Assembly: GCA_905250075.1 (NCBI GenBank)
Contig: CAJNOP010000041.1
Coordinates: 1,410,841-1,474,840 of the forward strand
Length of the DNA stretch: 64,000 bases
Direction: 5' to 3'
Source: Rotaria sp. Silwood1
Lineage: Eukaryota; Rotifera; Eurotatoria; Philodinida; Philodinidae
Positions 51,491-64,000 of this stretch are shown one piece after another. Within the stretch, counting starts at the first letter, position 1; the number at the start of each line of letters is the position of its first letter. Below the pieces are notes generated by a model. That model had not been told where the DNA came from and searched no databases. It saw nothing but the letters and a program-made list of their open reading frames with translations. Made by a program: the position numbers and the translations under genes.

Positions 51491-52427
51491 CTTTAAAAAG
51501 AACAGGTAGTTTTTTTGCCTTCTCTTCTTTTATATACGTTATATATTTGTCTGTTAGTCAGCAAAATTTTATTGTGTTTTTTATACAAAAAAAAAAAAAA
51601 AAAAAAAAAAAAAGAAAAAGAAAAGCTGAACAGAGATACAGTGATTGTGAGAGATAGAGAGAAAGAGACGAGCAATAATGTACAGTATGAATGATAATAA
51701 TGAGAACAAACACAACAGCCACAAAAAAAAAAATATTCAACCACACACAGGCGTATTTGTTTTACTCGCTTACCAGACAAAGAAAAGTATACACTAGAAA
51801 CATTCAGAAAACAAAAATATATAAATCGATTTTGAAAGAAACTAAAGAAATTTATACATACAGGTAAATATATACGTGCGTATGTGTTTTTTAAATACTT
51901 TCATGTCTAAGTCCATGTATATAACTCAATTAATACAACGACAATGAGGAATTTTTTGAAAGACACATTTATACAAAATAAAATCTCTCTCATATAATTC
52001 TCAACTTCTGTCGTTATTTTATTCTATGCACGAAAAACAAAATATAAGCCAGTGTGCGCGAGAGAGATGGGCTTTTTACTTCACTGTATGCATCTGTATT
52101 TTTACAAGACAAGAAAAAAGAAGAACGTCTACCATACGGACGGAAGCAATTCGTTCGTGTATTTGTGCGTTAATCATCTTTGCTATTTTGTGAGGCAGTC
52201 GGTTTCTTTTGCTCTCCATAATAATAGCAAATAGACGATTAAAAGTATTCATAATAATTACGTTTTTAAACGCTGGATTGATTGAAAAAAAAAAGCGAGA
52301 AATGAAATTGATGCATGTATGTTCATATGCACACAGGCAACGAATATTAAAAAAAAGAATGAACAAGAATAAATGAAATTCAAAAACAAACTAGAAAGAT
52401 TTCTATAAGAATATCTAAATATATATA
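51491..52427. other. Upstream region of the TLC gene and 3' region of ZNRF
   Basis: The stretch contains a poly(A) run at about 51588-51613 followed by A/G-rich sequence, and no supported exon. Open frames here come from homopolymers. It should hold the promoter of the minus-strand TLC-domain gene. Confidence 0.4.
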
Positions 52428-53917
52428 TTAATCGCCGGGATGTTCAGGACATGATCTATTAATACGAAACCAACTGTCGATACAGCTAAACAAATGAAAT
52501 AAATGTATAATTTATAGAAGAAAAGTATTAAAACTCAATAAGAAAAAAACAGCCAGATTTCAAATGTTTTTTTGTTTGTCGTTTCATTTCTTTGTATTAT
52601 AAATAAATAGATTATCTCATTTATTAAAATTACAAAACAATGAATTGATACTCAATTGTATTAAAGAAAATTTCATTTTTATAATGATCTATAAATTATT
52701 TATCATATCCGTTAAAGTCATTTTGACATGTGACATTCAGTTGTATAAATTTCTCCTAAATAAATTATGCGTTGTAACTCAGCATGAAGCTTAAAAAAGA
52801 TTTAATACGTAATACGCTTTTAATTATCATGTTTTTTTTTTGTTCTATAGATTAACCTTCCGTATACTGACAATGCTACTTATCTATTACATTGCTTCGA
52901 ATCTGGCATAGACAAACGTATTATTCACTTTTATACATCAAACTATGTCTCATATTCATAAGAAAAGAAAAACAAAAGTTTCATGTATCAGTACAATATG
53001 TAATTCATTAAGATCAAATTAAACTCATATTATATTCATATATTGAATCATGTGCTTTACATTTTTCAAATTTTTAGAAATAAAACATATTCTATATGTA
53101 AAAAATATCATCAATAAGTACATCTAAAATTTAATTATAAGATGAGAATCATTGTCTGCAAGTCCTATGGATATCCTTTGAATAAGAAACAATTATACAA
53201 AAAAAATTTATTAATTCGTATGCCTAATATTCTCTGTCTTGTTTCATATTTTACCTTTTATGATAAATGCAAAGACATGGTAATCGAGCAATTTTTTGCC
53301 CTACTAATAGATCATCAAGACAAATGACACATTCACCTTTATCTTCAGTTAATGTATCTTCTAAAAGAATAGAAAATAGAATAATTAAATAAGATATGGT
53401 TTTTTTTTTTCTCTATTCTAAACAAACCATTATAATCTATTCGTGGTTTCGATAAACATTGTAAAATATGTTTTTCAAATAAATCACTTGGTATTGTTTT
53501 GTTACATACAGGACAAGGAACATCACGTAATGTAATTATAAAATGTTGTAAACGTCGATGAGCTTGTGGTGAATCATCATCAGAACTTTGATCATCCGAT
53601 TCATTTTCAAGTCCAACATAACGTAATAAATTTAAATTAAATGTTGTTGCACTTAATGGATCAATATTTGTTGATGTTGTTCGATGTCGATTATTACTTG
53701 TTGAATTATTACCAAATAAACCATGAGAATGATGATGACTACTATTTGAACGATGACGGTGATGTACTGTTTGTTGTTGTTGATACTGATGATTGGTACT
53801 ATTTGAATGTGTACGTGTAAGATTTGAATTTGTTGATGAATTTGAAGCTGTTGGTCGATGAGCTGTTGTCGATGATGATGATGTCGATGATGGCGGAGTT
53901 GTTAAACGGCCACCCAT
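52428..53917 (-). CDS. ZNRF-type E3 ubiquitin ligase (zinc and RING finger)
   Basis: Three exons: 53917-53428, 53360-53255, 52485-52428; 217 residues, phases closing. The N-terminus MGGR fits N-myristoylation at Gly2, as in ZNRF1/2. Residues 5-90 are Ser/Thr/His/Asn-rich and disordered. Then come the ZNRF zinc finger (CPVCNKTIPSDLFEKHILQC), a conserved linker (LSKPRIDYNED) and the RING domain (CVICLDDLLVGQKIARLPCL, then CIYH, CIDSWF). The protein ends with SCPEHPGD, the characteristic ZNRF ending in which CPEH replaces the usual CPxC. These ligases act on endosome, lysosome and plasma-membrane proteins. Intron 2 is 769 bp and has no recognised content. ZNRF1 and ZNRF2 are equally good matches. 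The gene is head to head with the hydrolase at 54369, 451 bp apart, so a shared promoter is likely. Confidence 0.92.
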
Positions 53918-54368
53918 TTATTGTGTATTTTAGTAATAAAATAAAATAAAATATCAAGAGAAAAAGAAAAGTACCCGATATCAATAGATAAATATATATA
54001 TATAAATATAGTTTTTATTAAGATAAACGAATCATATTTAATGATACATCTAAATCAAATTAAAATATTGATTATCAATAAATAAAAAAAACTTTTTTGT
54101 ATTTACTATTTTAATTATCAATCGAGTGTCACATTAGATAAAGAAAAGAAAAAAAAAGATAAACAATCAACAGTAAACACCATACGTCTATGCATTACTT
54201 ATTGGAATTGTAAGTGTCGACATCGCCGCTTATATTTCATTGGTTTACTGGTGAAGTAGATCGAAAAAAAAAATATTAAATATGTATTAATAGATATATA
54301 TATGTGTATTTATCGTTACTCAATGAAGCTTTTAATTAATTTATGAATGTAGGGACGCACATAAGTTG
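53918..54368. promoter_or_regulatory. Divergent promoter region between ZNRF and hydrolase genes
   Basis: 451 bp separate the two start codons on opposite strands. The stretch is A/T-rich with TATATATA blocks near 53994-54003 and 54293-54303. Exact start sites cannot be fixed. An acceptor-like AATGTAG just left of the hydrolase start suggests a spliced leader or an untranslated exon. Confidence 0.4.
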
Positions 54369-55961
54369 ATGATTGGCACACTAAAAAGAAGTATCCTAAA
54401 CTTAAACATCGATTCTTTAAAGTCAAATGGCACGAAATCAATGCGTTCACGTCAACGTTATTGGATGCTTTATTACCGATTAATCATGCATTACCGAAAT
54501 TATGTTTCAGCTGCTACTTTATTATGTTCATTTATAATTTTTTCCTTAATATTATATTTATCTTTTTATTATTTACATTTTCTAGTAGCTACTACATTAG
54601 CTGATTTTACTAGAATTATATATCCAGTTGATCCTAAGGCTCGAAGAATAAGAGGAGAAAGTGTTGAAGATAGAAAATTAAAATATCGTGAATTTAATTA
54701 TTTGAAACCTAAAACATTAACATATGAAAACCGAACTTATTCAAATAATATTGATATATTATTTCGTTTACCGAAGAAAATTCGTCCACAATATTTATTA
54801 TTAATTTTTCATGGTTGCGGTCGTTCAGCACATGATTGGTTTCATACAACTGAACGACAACGTATAGTTGGTGCTGCACTTGATCTTGGTTTTGCTTGTT
54901 TAGTATTTCAAGCAACAGATAAGTTTACACATTGCTGGTCACATAATGTTGATATTAATGAAAATGTTGATGCACAAATGGTATTCAAAGGACTTGAAGG
55001 ATTTTATAAAGAATATCCACAACTAGGTAAATTAAAACAGAGATGTGTTTCTTCTTTTTTTTGTTCAACGAATTTATTGTTTGTTTTGTTTTTTAGAAAA
55101 TTTACCACGTTTTACATTCGGTGCATCAAGTGGTGGAATATTTTCAAGTATATTTGTTACTAATCAACGTTATCGAATTCAAGGACAAATATTATTTATA
55201 TCTATTATTCTTCCTGAAATATTAGAACAACATGTTAAAGCAAAAAGTTATCCAGCAACTGCTTGGATATATGTAAGTAAAAAAAAATAAATAGAAAAAT
55301 TTCAATTAAGATTTTCTTCTTATTAACTATATAGTTTCATTTATCAATAGTAAACACTAGAAACTAGAAATATTTCAAAGTAAAATAGATAAGATATTTT
55401 TTTAAAATTTTGATTCTTGATATGCTCGGTGATTTATAGCAATCTCATTATTGAAAAAAAACCACGTGAACATTTTTTATTTTATGTTTTATCTAATTTT
55501 TTTTTATCCTTATCTCATAGATGTTACGTGATGTTGAATTTGCTTCGGAAGAACGTATAAATGCATCAATGCGAATTTTTGCTCGAGAAAAAATTCCTCA
55601 TGCCAGTTTTGATATTGAACCAATTGCTTTAACACGAACAATATTTCATGAACGTATTCGAACAATAAAAAAAGAAACAGCACGTTATATTTTCTATCGT
55701 TTCGAACAAAACGGTTGGTTAGGTACATATAATTATTTAAGATATAATCCACGTCGTAAAACGACATGGCAAGAATTCTTATTTACACCAAATAATAGTT
55801 CAATGGAAACAAAAGAGATTCTTCAAAATATTCAAGAAAATAAACATTATTTTCCAGATTTTTTAAATACAGTATATGGCGAACACGAAATAAGTTATGA
55901 ACGATCATATGAAGCATTAAAATGGCATAAAAAGATTTATCACGCTAGAGGCAAACATTGA
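54369..55961 (+). CDS. Membrane-anchored alpha/beta-hydrolase-fold protein of unknown family
   Basis: Three exons: 54369-55026, 55097-55272, 55521-55961; 424 residues, phases closing. A basic N-terminus (MRSRQRYW) precedes one transmembrane helix at about residues 48-72, giving a type II topology. Then comes a hydrolase core: strand YLLLIFHGCGRSAHDW (oxyanion-type HG near residue 148), FACLVFQATD, and a nucleophile elbow GASSGG (Ser near residue 230), followed by a long C-terminal part rich in R, E and Y with no obvious domain. The catalytic acid and His could not be assigned. Similar layouts occur in membrane-bound esterases and lipases, but I do not recognise the specific family, so substrate is unknown. 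An upstream coding exon is possible. Confidence 0.7.
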
Positions 55962-56212
55962 ATGTGATATGCATGTTTATCTTAATATAGTATACTACCT
56001 TTTGTTTTTCTGTGATAGAGTTTTTTTTTTCGTTTTTTATTTCTTTTATTATTATTATTATTATTATTATCTTTTCTTTAAACAATTGAATATTATTTGT
56101 TCAAAACAAAAAAAAAGAAGTGTAGTAGCAATAGTTGTTAAGAAAAATCAATTTGTTTTTATTTCTCATATGTGATAAATATATAGATTATTTTTTATTG
56201 ATCAACGTGCCG

Positions 56213-59987
<3,775 letters not shown>

Positions 59988-60827
59988 GTTTTTTTTCTTT
60001 GTGTCTTTGCGTAATAAAACTTTTCATGTTATTCATTTCATGCTTATATCTACTTTTATGGTACAACTTTGTGATTTTCATTACGTTGAATAGTATATTT
60101 ATTTTATTCTCTTTTTGGTGTATTGTGAACAAAAATAGATTTTTTTTCAATTGCTAGAGAAAATAAATAAAAGTTCCGATACAAATAAAAAAAGAAACGT
60201 AAAGAAAAAATGTAAAGTCATCTATCATTTTTTTAATAATTCTGTGTAGCCGATTCTATAAAAGTTTAGCTGGTATTCAATATTATATTATTTATTTTTA
60301 GCTTCATAGAATGAATATCTTTGATGTTTGTTAATTATAAAAAGGTCTACATCTTATTTTTAGTGTGAGAGATTCACATATGAATTCTTTCTTGTCTTAT
60401 ACTTCTATTTTTATTTCAACACTAGTTTACAGGCATTGAAATGATTTTTTTCTATGAATAAAAAATCCAGGAAATTTAATCAATTTTATTACAAGGTATC
60501 TTTATCCATTATGTTTATATGTCAATCAAACGAAGCAGATTGATTTTTTTTTCATTTATTTTTTCATCAAAATATGATCTCGTTGACGACACATTAGTTC
60601 CTTTATTAATGCATTTACTCGATGACGGACCTCTTAGAAAAAGAGGAGAAAGATAAAGAGAGAGAGAGAGTGGGCTTTATTTTGTCTTTTTCTTTATTAC
60701 GTCGGTACTCGATCATGCCGTCCTTTATTGTTGATGGAAGCAGAGCAAGATCTGTTGTATGACTATGCTTTGGTTACTACACTCTACTTGCTCTTTGATC
60801 GTAATGTTCAATGAAGAAAAATGAGAG

Positions 60828-60863
<36 letters not shown>

Positions 60864-62094
60864 AAAGAAATTATTATCGATAAAGAGAAAAGGCGAAGAG
60901 ACTATCAGCAAAAAAAACAAGAGATTTTTTTATTTTCTAGTTAGGTAGTAAAACGAGAAAGAGGCGTGGTAATAATAGTAATGTATCATTTTTTTTGTTA
61001 TAAGAGAAAACAAAGAAAAATTAAATCATACCAGTAGGTATATTTATGTTCTATGAGACAGATTTAGAAAATGAATATGAATAATAAATATCGTAGGTTG
61101 AGTTTTTTTTATTATTAATCTATTTATTTTGGTCATAAGCGACGTTTCTCTCTCTCTCTCTCTCTCTATCTTTTTTCCTATATCTGATTTAATTTTTTGT
61201 TTATCTCCTTAGTGCTCATTACTCTAGGGACTTACTATTTGAGTAAGTTGACTTACATTATGCTCATTCACACATGAAGATCGAAAATCATTGCATGCAC
61301 GCATGCATCGTTTCTCAATTCGTTTTAATGAGCTTAGACAATTTTGATAAGTATGAATATCATGCCATCACTGAGTGATAGAACATAATTCTATTGTTAA
61401 GATTCTCTAGCAAATACTTTACGATAACCCATAATATCTTTTTTGATTAATATTTTCTTATTCTTTTTTTATATCAATGTGATTAGTGTAAGAGTAATTG
61501 AAATGTTTTTTTTTTTTTGATAACTACTTGAAAAGATTGAGAGAAAATTTTTCTATTTTTAAATAGTTTCAGATTAGTTGAATACAATATTCAATTTGAA
61601 TATTTTTTTTTAGAAGCATATCATTTTAATTAGAAGAATAACAAATTATAAGCATGTCAGCTATAAGTTTTTAAAGCAACAAAAACAAGCACATTATTAA
61701 TAGGAATATAATTTGTATGCTATTGTCAAGTAGATTATGTTTGAAATGTAGGTCTATTATATTTTATTTTGGCATATATATTGAATGCATAAATCTAAAT
61801 GATGCTCAATCACGACATAGAAAACATATATACACACGCACGCACATATAAGAAAAGCAAGTTAAGCGCGTGTCACGAAACTATAAAGCCGGGAGGGAGT
61901 CTCCGGATGCTGTTCCATCATCGTCATTATTCGTGTGTCAGCACTTCCTAATAGGCGTCGTGCGCTTTCTCTTCGATATCTAGAAGGGAAAAAAAAGAAA
62001 AAGCCTTAGGGTTTTGCTTAGTTTTCATTTGATAGACGTTGATGAATGATTGATTCATTTTCAGATTATCAAATTCCACCATTGAATACGAAAA
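59988..62094. other. Intergenic region with simple repeats upstream of the prohormone-like gene
   Basis: AT-rich DNA with GA repeats (60660-60672 and about 60830-60862) and a TC repeat (61147-61169). No supported exon. The last 230 bases probably contain the promoter and 5' untranslated exon of the next gene: a TATAAA at 61882-61887 lies in locally GC-richer sequence, and an acceptor (TTCATTTTCAG) ends at 62064, 31 bases before the next start codon. Confidence 0.45.
61882..61887 (+). promoter_or_regulatory. Candidate TATA box of the prohormone-like gene
   Basis: TATAAA in the context ACTATAAAGCC, followed by GC-richer sequence that could start the 5' untranslated exon. It lies about 210 bases before the start codon, with a spliceable acceptor between. 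This is position-based only. Confidence 0.4.
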
Positions 62095-63385
62095 ATGCTC
62101 GGTGGGATCTTCAAATTAACACTGTCCATGTGTGCTTTATTCTTATTCATCAATCTTCTTTGGCAAGCTTCAATTGCTGATGCTTTACCGGTAAATATTC
62201 TTATATTAAATAAATATTAGAATTTTAATATTATCTAAGTTAGACTTATATTCATTGTAAAACTATGATTGATCATTCAAATAAAATCTATTTGTCAGTG
62301 ATTCTTCAAAGTCTTGTACCAAAATAAAAGCACAATCATTATATAATAAATTTTTCAGTTTTATTTAGTATGAAATTTTATCTTTCTATTCAAACATGTC
62401 ATAATTGAAAAGGTCTTCTATTTGTTCTCATGAATCTGACACATGCATATTGACATAAAATGACACTGTTTTATTTTTTTTCAAATAAATAATGAAAAAA
62501 AACAAGTATAATCTGTCGTGTTTGGTCGGTTATTTGAAAAATCTGAGAGATTTATTACACTTTATATATGCATAAAATACACAAAGATTATTGTTGAGAT
62601 TGAATATTTATGACTTTCTATACTAATATTTTCATGCATGAAAAATTCTAGAATCAAGCATAGCTTGCATATATTAAGGGTAAATAAGTAGCGTCAATAA
62701 TAAGTTTTTAAACAACATTTTATTTTGATACTTAATTATTTTTGACATGCTTGAAAACAAACAAGTCTATCGCTATATAAATTGTATGTTGTATAATAAG
62801 CATAGTTATTAATATTAAGAAAATAATAGCGAAACTTAGAACCATTCTATTGTTGTCTCTTATGTAAAATCATATTTTTTTATTGTTTTTTTTTGCTATA
62901 TAGACCTTTGCAGCCGACGATAATGTGGTCAAATCAATTGATGATGTGTCGCGTTCGTTTCCGATTAATAGTCATACGGGTGTGTTTATAGTTAAATATT
63001 CATTTTCTTTTAATAGTCGATCAGAATCTGTTGATCGATCATAGCATCATTTTGCAAAAGAAAAACTTGATTACGTTTTGTTTTATTTCTAATCAATAGG
63101 TACATACAGTAAAAAACTTCGAGTGGCTAAACGAATCAAAGCTGCATTAGACAACCGTCTCAAACGTTTTCGTATGCTTGATCAAGATGAATTTCAAGAA
63201 ATGCTCAAATCCTTAAGTCAACAATCACCAGAAGAGCAATCAAAAGCATCGAATGGAATTGATAATACTATCGGCGGTATGCAACTTGCAAGTAAGTTTT
63301 ATTTAATAGATTTTATTATATTTTCATTCTTTGATGTTTTTTTTTTCTTCTTCTTTTTTTTTTAGACTATTGGTCGTCTAAATAA
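62095..63385 (+). CDS. Small secreted protein, possible peptide prohormone
   Basis: Four exons: 62095-62190, 62904-62979, 63100-63291, 63366-63385; 127 residues, phases closing. The first exon encodes a clear signal peptide (MLGGIFKLTLSMCALFLFIN, then LLWQASIADALP, with likely cleavage near ADA-LP). The mature part begins with an acidic stretch and then has basic and dibasic sites (SKKLR, AKRIK, LKRFR) bracketing a helical, amphipathic segment (FRMLDQDEFQEMLKSLSQQ), and ends in NYWSSK. Signal peptide, dibasic sites and small size are the hallmarks of neuropeptide or peptide-hormone precursors. However, no amidation Gly follows the basic sites, and I cannot assign a known family, so any small secreted protein remains possible. 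Confidence 0.65.
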
Positions 63386-64000
63386 AAAAAAGACAACAAT
63401 ATTAAAATATGGTACATACTCTCTCTTTCGATGTTTATCTGTTCATATCTATCCCAGATTTATTAAGAAAGAATGTTTGTTCCATGATTCAATTGACTTG
63501 TCTTTTATTTTATTGTACCATATATTATTAGCGTATAAGAAAGAGAGAACGAGATCATAAGAAAAAATATTACAAAGTAGTTTTTCTCTTTTCACTCATT
63601 GTCATAAATAAAATTTCCCATACAGAAACACACATATACATATATATGCATCAAAGATCCTGAATTCTATATGCTTTAAAGAATTTTTTATTTAACGTAA
63701 TTTTTCGAGATGCAATTGCTAAATTGATGAGAATAATGAATCAAGAAAGATAGTTGCTGATATTATTACTGTAATTGAAAACCATTCATTGAATCATCTT
63801 GTTGAAAAATCAATCATGATTGATGTTTCCATGCTATTCAATATACAAACAACTGTTAATGTTCATGAAATGCCGAATACTTCATGAAACTTCTTTAGCA
63901 AGTTCTACTTAAAAGAGTTATAGTTTAAGTCAAACGTTATTAGGTCAACAAGGCTATAATTATTTATTCTCAATATATAATGATATTGTTTTTTAAGAGT
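63386..64000. other. 3' flank and degraded coding fragment at the right edge
   Basis: The 3' untranslated sequence of the secreted-protein gene is followed by AT-rich DNA. From about 63728 to 63885 the plus strand is open and protein-like (NESRKIVADIITVIENHSLN, then LVEKSIMIDVSMLFNIQTTV) before a TGA. It has no start, no splice signals and no recognised family, so it may be a decayed gene fragment. Confidence 0.3.

Noticed and set aside
51558..51780. Phe-rich minus-strand open frames near the TLC gene
   Set aside because: Caused by the poly(A) run at about 51588-51613.

Overview
This is a eukaryotic, AT-rich (roughly 70% A+T by eye) window from an invertebrate animal genome. Evidence: every gene is broken by GT-AG introns, most only 45-80 bp long; the stop codons are standard; and the proteins are animal-specific (RILP-like, ZNRF, NIDO-AMOP-VWD-EGF membrane mucins). 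Very short AT-rich introns, abundant small inverted-repeat elements and expanded MUC4-like proteins would fit a bdelloid rotifer, but that is an inference. There are no operons, CRISPR arrays or rRNA, and I recognised no tRNA. Two N runs (22504-22603 and 36762-37722) are assembly gaps.

Layout. Bases 1-41 hold the first codons of a minus-strand gene, possibly an EF-hand protein. From 1707 to 5729 (+) lies a RILP-like (RILPL1-type) Rab-effector gene with what look like two alternative 3' terminal exons plus a 36-nt cassette exon. From 20883 down to 7512 (-) and from 41213 down to 26809 (-) lie two tandem paralogous MUC4-like type I membrane glycoproteins: signal peptide, Ser/Thr-rich mucin region, TSP1-like, NIDO, AMOP, VWD, beta-rich module, EGF repeats, SEA-like module, transmembrane helix, acidic cytoplasmic tail. 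The second has a giant mucin exon of about 25-residue repeats, interrupted by the larger gap. The first carries a 2.4-kb intron full of nested inverted-repeat (MITE-type) elements, and another intron has a minisatellite. The 6 kb between them contains a palindrome-flanked gap and a decayed coding sequence.

From 44 kb onward are compact housekeeping genes: API5 (+, 44123-48123), a TLC-domain membrane protein (-, 51490-50244), the ZNRF E3 ligase (-, 53917-52428), head to head with a membrane-anchored alpha/beta-hydrolase (+, 54369-55961), then glycerol kinase (+, 56213-59987) with a 5-nt microexon and a C-terminal membrane segment, and finally a small secreted prohormone-like protein (+, 62095-63385).

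The genes do not form one pathway. Shared themes are membrane traffic and surface biology (RILPL, TLCD, ZNRF, the two mucins), glycerol/lipid metabolism (glycerol kinase, TLCD, perhaps the hydrolase) and survival signalling (API5). Exon boundaries were read by hand from splice-site sequence and reading-frame continuity. They are firm where the phases sum correctly (RILPL, API5, TLCD, ZNRF, hydrolase, glycerol kinase, prohormone and most of mucin A) and approximate inside mucin B.
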